From contig NZ_FOAB01000002.1 of NCBI RefSeq assembly GCF_900109375.1, positions 186,001 to 250,000 of the forward strand: a DNA stretch of 64,000 bases. The letters run 5' to 3'. The notes beneath the pieces were generated by a model. It worked only from the letters and a program-made list of their open reading frames with translations, was not told the origin of the DNA and ran no database searches. Position 1 is the stretch's first letter. Each line of letters begins with the position of its first letter. A program made the position numbers and the translations under genes. This document shows, one piece after another, positions 19,874 through 27,282 of the stretch. This stretch comes from Aquimarina amphilecti (GTDB lineage Bacteria > Bacteroidota > Bacteroidia > Flavobacteriales > Flavobacteriaceae).

Positions 19874-19889
19874 CTCATTAAGTATTTCA

Positions 19890-20912
19890 TCAATAATTAT
19901 TAATTAATTGAATATTTTCAGAATTTCGATTCGTTTCAAAAAGATTATTGATTTCCGATTTTCTATATAATAATTTATCCGTAGGAATAAAAAAAGATCT
20001 GAGTTTTAATTCATCCCCCAGAATAATTGATAATGTCTCAGCAACTGATGAGAAAAATAGCCCAACTTCCTCAGGAAACTGAGAAGAGAACAAAAAATGT
20101 AACTCTAATGGTAATTTATTTTTTATGATCACCCAATTAGGCATTTTTGCAACTAACTCTAAAACTTCATCAGATTCATTTCTGTGTGCATAATATTCTA
20201 CTGTAATTCCTTCCGGGTATCGTTTTTTATAGTAGTCATCAATATTATTCAATAAACTAAGATAAAAATCTAACGTTAGCAATTTAGAATCTACTAGACT
20301 TTGTCCAACAAAAGCAATTTTCTTTTCAACTTTAGAATTCTTTTTACTTTTGAGACTTCTCATGTAAGAAAAAGTATTCTCTAATACGTGGACATGATTT
20401 TTCACTTCAACTTTCTTAGCATAATATGAGAAAAAAGTATATTTCTTAGATAATAGATATGGTTTCACTGAAAAAAAAGCATACAGCAATGTTTTTAGTT
20501 TAAAAGCTTTTGTGCTATAACCAAACCTGTTTAAAAAAGAGATATCATCTAACGTTCTTGTTCCATCATCAACACAAATATATTTTGTGTTATATAAGTT
20601 TGCAAAAGCAGCTTGGTATATAGATCTGAAATGACCTATAATAATATACTCGTAGTTATTATATAACTTATGTTTTTCTAAATTTTTTAAAAATAACATT
20701 CTTTCTAAGAAATTTAGATTTTTTGGTATTTTAATAATTGATAGGGCTGTCTTAATTTTTAGCTCTTCTAGTAACAATTTTACCTGTCTTTCATTAGTGA
20801 TATTTCCATCACTAAAAAAAGTAATATCTGTACTTTTAATCTCTAAATGTTCTTTTGCTTCAATAGCATTAATCAACTGTAAAGGAGAAGCTATTATAAG
20901 TTTTGCCTTCAT
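19890..20912 (-). CDS. Sialyltransferase-like glycosyltransferase (GT52/GT38-like)
   Basis: The N-terminus MKAKLIIASPLQLINAIEA resembles the start of bacterial GT52 and related sialyltransferases. Bacterial sialyltransferase motifs can be traced: an acidic D-D-G at residues 115-117 (YICVDDGTRTLDD), a histidine at 243 where an HP motif is expected (EYYAHRNES, with the Pro replaced by Arg), and a Ser-Ser pair at 288-289 (LFFSSVAETLSIILG). It lies 10 bp after neuA and probably transfers the CMP-activated nonulosonic acid made by neuB/neuA onto the glycan. The family call is from motif pattern and context, not strong similarity, and the altered HP motif is odd. Confidence 0.65.
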   Translation of the reverse strand: MKAKLIIASPLQLINAIEAKEHLEIKSTDITFFSDGNITNERQVKLLLEELKIKTALSIIKIPKNLNFLERMLFLKNLEKHKLYNNYEYIIIGHFRSIYQAAFANLYNTKYICVDDGTRTLDDISFLNRFGYSTKAFKLKTLLYAFFSVKPYLLSKKYTFFSYYAKKVEVKNHVHVLENTFSYMRSLKSKKNSKVEKKIAFVGQSLVDSKLLTLDFYLSLLNNIDDYYKKRYPEGITVEYYAHRNESDEVLELVAKMPNWVIIKNKLPLELHFLFSSQFPEEVGLFFSSVAETLSIILGDELKLRSFFIPTDKLLYRKSEINNLFETNRNSENIQLINNY

Positions 20913-20922
20913 AAAAGTTTAT

Positions 20923-22083
20923 CTAAAGAATTTTTGCTAAAACTTCTTCATAAAACTCTCTAACAACACCTTCTCCTCCTTTTCTAGATAGTTTTATAAT
21001 TCCTGGAATATTCCTAATCTTCCTTAAAGCATTAGATGGACAAGCTGCTAACCCGACTGCACTCAATAATTCAAAACAATTAATATCGTCACCGATATAA
21101 GCTACATCTTCAATCGTAACACCTTCTTTTTCACATATTTCTAAAGCAGCGGATAGTTTTCCTCCATCTCGTTTTCCTTGATATAAATAATCAACTTTCA
21201 ATTTATCTGCTCTTCTTTTTACCAACTCAGTATTTTCTGATGTTATAATAGCTGTTTTTACTCCGCTTTCACGGATCAATTGAAAAGCCATTCCATCATG
21301 AGTATTAAACTTCTTTAACTCGTCTCCATTCTCACTATAGTACATTCCGGCATCGGTCAATACTCCGTCTATATCAGAAATAAATAATCTAATTTTTTTC
21401 TTTGTTTGTTCAGGAAGTATATACTTTTTCATTAAAATTTCTGCCCTCTGCCAATCATCTTCTTCATCAAGTTCTACATCCGTATATTCAGGCATTAAAC
21501 ATATTCCTATATTACCCGAAAGTCTATTACTTGATTCTTTAATCTTTCCAACAGTATTTATATAAAAAGCCCCATTTTCCATATATATTCCTTCAAAATC
21601 TTGCCTTCTAGGTCGACTATAAGGATCATAATTTATAGGATCACCATTCCCTTTCCAAAAAAAACGTTTTGATAACACACAAGAAAGCACACTATCATAC
21701 TCTTGTTTATCAAACATCTTAATTCCAGCAGTTAAATCTTTTGCTGATAACAAAGGTGATGTCGCTTGAATCAAAACAAATGCATCTTTTTTATCTAATT
21801 CTCTTACTTCTAAATACTCTAAAATTACACTCTCTGTTGACGAACTATCCTGAGCATTACTGCTATTCCTTCTATATACAGATACTTTATTAAAACCAAA
21901 AGAATTTACTTCAGTTTCTATTTGTTCGTGATCTGTGGCGATAATAACCTCATCAATTGACTTAGTTTCTACAGCGGCTTTAATAGTCCAATATACCAAT
22001 GGCTTACCACAAAACTCCTTAATATTCTTTAAAGGAATGGATTTACTGCCTCCTCGAACGGGTATGAATGCAATGGTTTTCAT
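20923..22083 (-). CDS. neuA: CMP-nonulosonate cytidylyltransferase fused to KdsC-like HAD phosphatase
   Basis: Residues 1-225 are an acylneuraminate cytidylyltransferase: IAFIPVRGGSKSIPLKNI with the nucleotide-binding RxGSK, IIATDH, QATSPLL and the acidic ELDEEDDW. Residues 230-386 are a HAD phosphatase of the KdsC/YrbI type: nucleophile Asp237 and Asp239 in FISDIDGVLTD, TSEN (281-284), Lys309 and GDD (331-333). The first half activates a sialic-type acid with CTP; the second likely removes the 9-phosphate from the product of a phosphate-using NeuB. This fusion is known in some Bacteroidetes and in animal-type pathways. Its start overlaps the stop of neuB by 4 nt. Substrate (Neu5Ac, KDN or another) is not determined. 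Confidence 0.88.
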   Translation of the reverse strand: MKTIAFIPVRGGSKSIPLKNIKEFCGKPLVYWTIKAAVETKSIDEVIIATDHEQIETEVNSFGFNKVSVYRRNSSNAQDSSSTESVILEYLEVRELDKKDAFVLIQATSPLLSAKDLTAGIKMFDKQEYDSVLSCVLSKRFFWKGNGDPINYDPYSRPRRQDFEGIYMENGAFYINTVGKIKESSNRLSGNIGICLMPEYTDVELDEEDDWQRAEILMKKYILPEQTKKKIRLFISDIDGVLTDAGMYYSENGDELKKFNTHDGMAFQLIRESGVKTAIITSENTELVKRRADKLKVDYLYQGKRDGGKLSAALEICEKEGVTIEDVAYIGDDINCFELLSAVGLAACPSNALRKIRNIPGIIKLSRKGGEGVVREFYEEVLAKIL

Positions 22084-22958
22084 TGTTTGCGATACTTGAG
22101 TTTGTCTCTTTGTACCTGTTCTATTTCTAGAATTTCTGTTTTTTTATAATTCAATGCCTTAAAAGTTGCGAATAAATCCCTACATAACTTTCTTAATCCT
22201 GTTGGCTCTAAAGAAGCCGCATGATCAGTACCTTTCCAGGTTCGATCTTTAGTAAAATGCCTTTCCACCCAAGTTGCTCCTAACGTATAAGCGGCATTGT
22301 CAATGGCAATACCTAAATGATGTCCAGAAAACCCAATATCTTTTACTCTGTTACCATACTCATTCTTTAATCGAGAAATTTCCAATAAACAAACATCTTC
22401 AAATGGCACCGGATATCCTGATGTACACGAGTAAATAACTAATCTGTGTTTTGCTTGATCTGTTTCTTCAAAAAAGGATATAATTTGTTTTTCTTCATCT
22501 TGGTTTGTCATACCAAATGATAAATGTACCTCTCCAGTATATTCATCTCTTAATACACGTAGCATATCAAAATGATTATTACACGCAGAAGGAACCTTTA
22601 GCAAAGATGGATTAAAAGTAATCATTTCTAGTGCGGAAGTAACATCCCAAACTGAGGTAGAATATTCTATCCCTATTTGATCGCAATAATTCTTAAGTTC
22701 TTTATGTTGTTCAACCGAAAACTCAAGAAATTCTCTATGCGCTCCATAAGTATCTCCATAGGAATTACTTGGATTGGGGTGTGGAGCATTATATTGTTGT
22801 TCGGTAAGTAACTCTCTATTATTCCTCTTTTGGAACTTAGCGACATCAGCATTACATTCTTTTGAAAGGCGTAATAGCTCTTTGGCTATATCCATATCTC
22901 CTTTATGATTGCAACCTATCTCCGCAATTACTTTCGGTTTTTTATACTCCATATTCAT
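22080..22958 (-). CDS. neuB: N-acetylneuraminate (nonulosonate) synthase without SAF domain
   Basis: It condenses phosphoenolpyruvate with an N-acylmannosamine (or its 6-phosphate, or mannose-6-phosphate). The TIM-barrel motifs are present: VIAEIGCNHKGD (Glu13, His18), ADVAKFQKR (Lys41), FSGHHLGI, WVERHFT and DHAASLEPTGL. The protein stops at residue 292, right after the barrel; usual NeuB proteins are about 340-350 and end in an antifreeze-like SAF domain that closes the partner's active site. That domain is missing here, and neuA begins at once with a 4-nt overlap. Two ATGs are possible (22958, 22952). A 24-bp palindrome lies just upstream. Confidence 0.87.
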   Translation of the reverse strand: MNMEYKKPKVIAEIGCNHKGDMDIAKELLRLSKECNADVAKFQKRNNRELLTEQQYNAPHPNPSNSYGDTYGAHREFLEFSVEQHKELKNYCDQIGIEYSTSVWDVTSALEMITFNPSLLKVPSACNNHFDMLRVLRDEYTGEVHLSFGMTNQDEEKQIISFFEETDQAKHRLVIYSCTSGYPVPFEDVCLLEISRLKNEYGNRVKDIGFSGHHLGIAIDNAAYTLGATWVERHFTKDRTWKGTDHAASLEPTGLRKLCRDLFATFKALNYKKTEILEIEQVQRDKLKYRKQ

Positions 22959-22963
22959 TATAT

Positions 22964-22987
22964 TTAATCTATTACGTAATAGATTAA
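22964..22987. promoter_or_regulatory. 24-bp perfect palindrome upstream of neuB
   Basis: Each half reads TTAATCTATTAC and the centre is CG, with no mismatch and no spacer. It ends 5 bp before the neuB start codon. It could be an operator for a dimeric regulator or a hairpin in the leader that controls translation. It is not followed by a T tract, so it is not a standard terminator. Confidence 0.6.
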
Positions 22988-23047
22988 TAATTATTGTTAT
23001 TCTCTGTATATTATAAACAAACGAGAATTGATTTTAGATTAAAAGAT

Positions 23048-23055
23048 CAAAAATA
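23048..23055 (-). promoter_or_regulatory. Possible promoter before neuB
   Basis: The minus strand reads TATTTTTG (TAnnTTTG), about 90 nt upstream of the neuB ATG in the 199-bp gap after the WecA-like gene. A start near 23043 would place the 24-bp palindrome inside the leader. No good -33 element is seen. The remainder of 22988-23157 is AT-rich with no other visible structure. Confidence 0.35.
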
Positions 23056-23157
23056 CCTAAAATATGTTATAGATTTCTTTTAAATGAATATTTACTATGT
23101 AGTGATGAATTGTTTCTCGAGTACTTTGTTCTATGTAAAGAGTTTTTATCCGATTTG

Positions 23158-24285
23158 TTAATTTTTCTTTTTCATACCACCCTTCAATTTACTTACTTTT
23201 CTTTTGAACAAAATTTTCCTTTTAATATTAGTAAAACTATAGTCAAACCTATAAAAAAGATATGCCATAACAACAACAAAAGTTATAAGAAACAGCACCA
23301 AATAAAAATTGTATGAAGTACTACCTAAAATTATCATCAATATCACAAAGATCAAGTTAAAACCACCGATAATAAAGCTTGCTTGTTTATGTGATAATTT
23401 AAAAGTATCTAACAATATATGATGTGTATGGTTCCTATCTGGTGAAAAGGGGCTTTTTTTGTTAGCCACTCTTATTGTAAATACTCTTGCGGTATCAAAT
23501 AACGGCACGATTAATATACTAATAGCTATCAATGGTATATTTTCTAAAAGGAATGGCAAATTATTATAGGATTCTGGAGATAATGCTAAAAACTTCAGTG
23601 TTAATGTACTTATAATAAAACCAACAATTAAAGAACCAGTATCTCCCATAAAAATCTTTTTATTAGAAGATAGGTTATAACTTAAAAAAGCAATTAAAGA
23701 GCCGTTTAGAGCTAATGAAATAAGAACATAAAAATATTCTTCTGTTAAATAAAAAATAGTCGTATAAATCATTAAAATAACAATTCCAACAATAGATGCT
23801 AGTCCATCAATACCATCAATCAAATTATAAGCATTTATAATCGTTAACATCATAAATCCACCAACCATATAATACACATACGTTGGTATTTCATATATTC
23901 CCAAAAAACCATTTAAAGTAGTAATTCTAAAGCTTTCATTACTTAAAATGAAAATAATCGCAGCAAATTGTGCGGCTAATTTAGTATATGGAGAAAGCAC
24001 CAATAAATCATCCTTTAATCCAACTATAAATAAGATTGTTAAACCTGGTATAAAATAGATAGCTTCGTCATATTTATCCCAATTATGTAGAAAAAACAAT
24101 GCAAAAATAAGTGTATAAAAAAAAGAAACTCCTCCTAAAGTGGGAGTTTTCTTAACATGAGAACTTCTAATATTTGGATTATCCATCAAGTTCTTATATT
24201 CTACCAAACCAATGATTTTTGGAATGGTAAAATAGGTAAGAATGTAAGCCCCAATGAAAAATAGAAATGGATAATATAGCTGCAA
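23158..24285 (-). CDS. WecA/TagO-type undecaprenyl-phosphate sugar-1-phosphate transferase
   Basis: A polyprenyl-phosphate N-acetylhexosamine-1-phosphate transferase of the WecA/MraY superfamily, an alternative way to start a glycan chain. Eleven or so membrane segments carry the signature motifs: GLKDD (Asp92, Asp93), NAYNLIDGIDGLA (151-163), GDTGSLIVGF (214-223) and the HIGH-type HTHH (286-289). The basic C-terminal tail is cytoplasmic. The start is TTG at 24285: the first membrane helix begins there, the next Met is residue 34 and an in-frame stop lies upstream. With two WcaJ-like enzymes in the same locus it gives three candidate initiators. Confidence 0.9.
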   Translation of the reverse strand: MQLYYPFLFFIGAYILTYFTIPKIIGLVEYKNLMDNPNIRSSHVKKTPTLGGVSFFYTLIFALFFLHNWDKYDEAIYFIPGLTILFIVGLKDDLLVLSPYTKLAAQFAAIIFILSNESFRITTLNGFLGIYEIPTYVYYMVGGFMMLTIINAYNLIDGIDGLASIVGIVILMIYTTIFYLTEEYFYVLISLALNGSLIAFLSYNLSSNKKIFMGDTGSLIVGFIISTLTLKFLALSPESYNNLPFLLENIPLIAISILIVPLFDTARVFTIRVANKKSPFSPDRNHTHHILLDTFKLSHKQASFIIGGFNLIFVILMIILGSTSYNFYLVLFLITFVVVMAYLFYRFDYSFTNIKRKILFKRKVSKLKGGMKKKN

Positions 24286-24368
24286 AAGAATTCTTTTAAT
24301 TACTGTTGATATAAAGTATCAAAGATAATAATTAAGTTCGATCAAATATTAAATACTAATTAACAAAA

Positions 24369-25661
24369 TCAATTAAATGCGTCAACGATATTATCAAAAA
24401 CTTTTTTTAACTCAATTGATTCACTTTCTTTTTCAAACTTTTTATCTGTATCCGCATAATATCCAACAGGATCATGTTCTCCATTTTTAATCGCTACAAA
24501 AGCAACATTTTTTTCGAAATTCATGATCTCTTTTTTACCATTTATTGTAAAATTATCACCAATATCATATGAATATGTAAGTTCTACAAAAAGACTTTTT
24601 TCCCTATTATCAATAGTGAAAATTTTGATCTTATCAATTTTAGAATAATAGGTTTCCATTATTTTTTCAGCTATTTTTGCATCTTCTTTAGAATTAAATT
24701 CTATTAAAAAATCTCTGGACATTCTTGGAGTAACTTTTTTAATTCCTTTAATCTCTAATTCTTGCAAAAAATCACTGTGATTGCTTAGTCTCCAATAAAA
24801 AGTATTATGCTTATGAGGTTTTTGGTGTAATCCTGTACAAATAATTAACCTAACATTTAATTTTAATAATTTTCCAATTATACTATCATATTCCTTTAAA
24901 ATCTCAATTAAAGGGTCCTGTTTCGTTGGGCAATACCATTCCGGATTCTTAAGCGCACCTTGATAAGCCGCAGAATTAAACATATAATGATGCTGAAAAT
25001 GGGCACCTGTATTCAAAAAAAGATTAGAAAAGTCTGGTTGATGTTTCTTCCATTGTTGTATAAAAGTATCCCCTAAAAGTTTATCTAAAACAACTGCCTT
25101 AACTCCAACCCTTGACTTTATTGAGATCAACAACTTAAAATATTCAATATAAGAATAAGGTTTTACAACTTTGAGCAAGGTTCTTAATATTGCAATTATA
25201 GATTTTTTAGAAACACTTTCTTTAGCATTATCATTAACTGCCTGAGAAACCGCCCGAGAAACATCTTTCACAAAACTTTCGCCAGAAGCTTTTGTTTGTG
25301 TCCAGGGATCCGGAATAAAAAACTTAGGGTTTTTAAGCCTATTATCCGCATTAAAAGGACTAATAGCTCCTACAGTCAATCCTTTTTCCTCAGCAATTTC
25401 AAAAATTTGTTTTAAATCTTTTCTTTCTACAATATCACCTAACCTAAAAATCTTATGCTCTTTATAATCTTTACCGGTATGTATTGTTACCCATTGTATC
25501 CAGGGCTCTAACAATTCATATTCTTTTTCTGAAGTAGTTTCTATATAACCGTAATCATCAAAAACCTTTTTAAAATTAGGTAATAGGCCTTTATTTGCAT
25601 AAAACCCTATATAATCAAAATTCAACTCATTCAGTCCTAGTAGGATTGTTTTTTTCTCCAT
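24369..25661 (-). CDS. Alkaline-phosphatase-superfamily-like protein of glycan loci, function unknown
   Basis: A soluble 430-residue protein with no signal peptide. The opening KKTILLGLNELNFDYIGFY, then GLLPNFKKVF and EPWIQWVTIHTGK, follows the pattern of type I phosphodiesterase/nucleotide pyrophosphatase proteins, with a Thr at the usual nucleophile site. Later NTGAHFQHHYMF, IICTGLHQKPH and GEHDPVGYY sit where the superfamily has its metal-binding GH, SDHG and GxHG blocks, but the middle one is degenerate. I recall similar proteins in LPS and capsule loci with no proven role. It could add or remove a phospho-substituent. It probably has its own promoter (25681-25688). Family placement is inference. 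Confidence 0.5.
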   Translation of the reverse strand: MEKKTILLGLNELNFDYIGFYANKGLLPNFKKVFDDYGYIETTSEKEYELLEPWIQWVTIHTGKDYKEHKIFRLGDIVERKDLKQIFEIAEEKGLTVGAISPFNADNRLKNPKFFIPDPWTQTKASGESFVKDVSRAVSQAVNDNAKESVSKKSIIAILRTLLKVVKPYSYIEYFKLLISIKSRVGVKAVVLDKLLGDTFIQQWKKHQPDFSNLFLNTGAHFQHHYMFNSAAYQGALKNPEWYCPTKQDPLIEILKEYDSIIGKLLKLNVRLIICTGLHQKPHKHNTFYWRLSNHSDFLQELEIKGIKKVTPRMSRDFLIEFNSKEDAKIAEKIMETYYSKIDKIKIFTIDNREKSLFVELTYSYDIGDNFTINGKKEIMNFEKNVAFVAIKNGEHDPVGYYADTDKKFEKESESIELKKVFDNIVDAFN

Positions 25662-25680
25662 AAATGATTGTATAACTCTG

Positions 25681-25688
25681 CAAATTTA
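25681..25688 (-). promoter_or_regulatory. Possible internal promoter
   Basis: The minus strand reads TAAATTTG followed by CAG, about 19 nt upstream of the ATG at 25661, in the 46-bp gap after the GT2 gene. It matches TAnnTTTG; no -33 element with correct spacing is visible. Confidence 0.35.
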
Positions 25689-25707
25689 TCACATTTACAC
25701 AAATATT

Positions 25708-26550
25708 TTATCCAATTTCCTTTATATTCTTTATAACTCTTTTGTTAATCTTGATTCTATCAAAATCAAAAAACCATCCCCATTTATTAAAGTAAGTAAA
25801 TACAGACTTTATATGTTTTTTAAGAAGTAATTTATTTTTGTAAGATGCCCTTTCAAAAATATGATAAACATGAACTTTAGGGTAAAACATAGTCTTGTAT
25901 TTACCATGTACTCTTCTTGTTAAATCTAAATCCTCATAATACATAAAAAAAGCTTCATCAAACCCACCAAACTCTTCTAGAACCGAAGTTTTACAAAACA
26001 TAAAACAACCTGACAAGAAAGGAATATCCATAATCTTATCATAACCAGAAAATTTAACTTCATATCTATAATCCATTTTTTGTTTTATTTTATCAAAAGG
26101 TATAAATCTTCTTACAAATAGATCAATTGGAGTTGGTAATAATTTACAGGTATATTGAATATTTCCGTTAGGATAAAGAACTTTCGGCATTACTATACCT
26201 ATAGAACTGTCCGATTGTGAGTAATCCAATAAACTCTCAATAACTCCTTTATCGAAATATACATCTGGATTCAAAATAAGATGATAATCCGATTTAGATA
26301 ATATTGCCTTTTTTATCGCAATATTATGGCCTGCTCCAAACCCAGGGTTTGAAGGATTATGGAAATAGTTAATTCTATGATCATTTACTAATTTTTTTAG
26401 AGAATCGGACGGAGAATTATCGATCAAAAAAAGCTCTACCTTTATGCTAGTATCTAAAAAGCTATTGATAGCTTTCTGAACTACTTCAATATCATTATTG
26501 TATAGAACTATAGTACTGGTTATAAAAACTTCTTTTTTACTTTCTTTCAT
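25708..26550 (-). CDS. GT2 family glycosyltransferase (rhamnosyltransferase-like)
   Basis: An inverting GT-A enzyme. Visible motifs are STIVLYNND at the start, the nucleotide-binding NPSNPGFGAGHNIAI (about 81-95), the metal-binding region HLILNPDVYF with N-x-D in place of D-x-D, and SGCFMFCKTSVLEEFGGFDEAFFMYYEDLDLTRR. This layout matches WbbL-type rhamnosyltransferases and relatives. The complete dTDP-L-rhamnose pathway is encoded at 32321-35590, so rhamnose is a likely donor, though this is inference. At 280 residues it has a single domain and no membrane anchor. Confidence 0.88.
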   Translation of the reverse strand: MKESKKEVFITSTIVLYNNDIEVVQKAINSFLDTSIKVELFLIDNSPSDSLKKLVNDHRINYFHNPSNPGFGAGHNIAIKKAILSKSDYHLILNPDVYFDKGVIESLLDYSQSDSSIGIVMPKVLYPNGNIQYTCKLLPTPIDLFVRRFIPFDKIKQKMDYRYEVKFSGYDKIMDIPFLSGCFMFCKTSVLEEFGGFDEAFFMYYEDLDLTRRVHGKYKTMFYPKVHVYHIFERASYKNKLLLKKHIKSVFTYFNKWGWFFDFDRIKINKRVIKNIKEIG

Positions 26551-26586
26551 TTCTTCTGTTTATAAAAGTTTTAATTGCCTTATTAT

Positions 26587-27282
26587 TTAATTATAATCAA
26601 AATAAACTTTTATTCTTACCTTTATAAAATCTCTTATTATCTCATCTTTTAGATCATCATAAATTGAACTAGATGCATAATTCACTCCCCATCTTGTCCT
26701 ATCAATATCAAAATTTTCAGAAGATAGAATTAACTTACCTGCCTCTTTACTAAAAGCTATAGGAAAAGCTTCTACATAATCTTTGGTTCCCTTTAGGGTT
26801 AAATCACCTTCTAATAGGTTTTCATTATCCTCTATAAAATTATTAGTTACTTCAAAAACAGCAGTTGGATATTTTTTGGAGTTAAAAAAATGATCTTCTT
26901 TTTCTTTTGTATGACCTTTTAAATGATTTTCAAGTATTTCCTTTTCTTCCCCTTTCAAATCAGCAACAGTTATTGAATTCATGTTTAAAAAAAATTTTCC
27001 GCCAAGTATTTTCTTTTTTTTATTCAAAACTACATAACCAGAATCTATTATTATTTTACCAGAATGAGAATTTACCGATGAAGAACCTCTCCAAGCTAAG
27101 TGAGATCTCCAACTAATCAATCGTAAAGTATCAATTTCTTTGTCATCGTCGGCACTTTCTTCCTCAATTTTGTCTACTTTATCTAATTTGTTTATTTCTT
27201 TGTTTTGAGATCCATTCTTATTATTACAACCAATTATTGTAATAATTAAAAATGAGGCAACGATTAACAATTGTTTTTTCAT
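26587..27282 (-). CDS. YceI family lipoprotein
   Basis: The signal peptide ends in a lipobox (IITIIGC, Cys19), followed by a charged linker (about 20-50) and a YceI beta-barrel domain from about residue 53 (ISWRSHLAWRGS through FDIDRTRWGVNY). YceI proteins are lipocalin-like and bind isoprenoid or other amphiphilic molecules in the periplasm or on the outer membrane. Its ATG overlaps the stop of the preceding glycosyltransferase by 4 nt, so it is truly part of the glycan operon. That location is unusual; a link to handling polyprenyl-linked intermediates or to an unrelated stress role is open. Confidence 0.85.
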   Translation of the reverse strand: MKKQLLIVASFLIITIIGCNNKNGSQNKEINKLDKVDKIEEESADDDKEIDTLRLISWRSHLAWRGSSSVNSHSGKIIIDSGYVVLNKKKKILGGKFFLNMNSITVADLKGEEKEILENHLKGHTKEKEDHFFNSKKYPTAVFEVTNNFIEDNENLLEGDLTLKGTKDYVEAFPIAFSKEAGKLILSSENFDIDRTRWGVNYASSSIYDDLKDEIIRDFIKVRIKVYFDYN

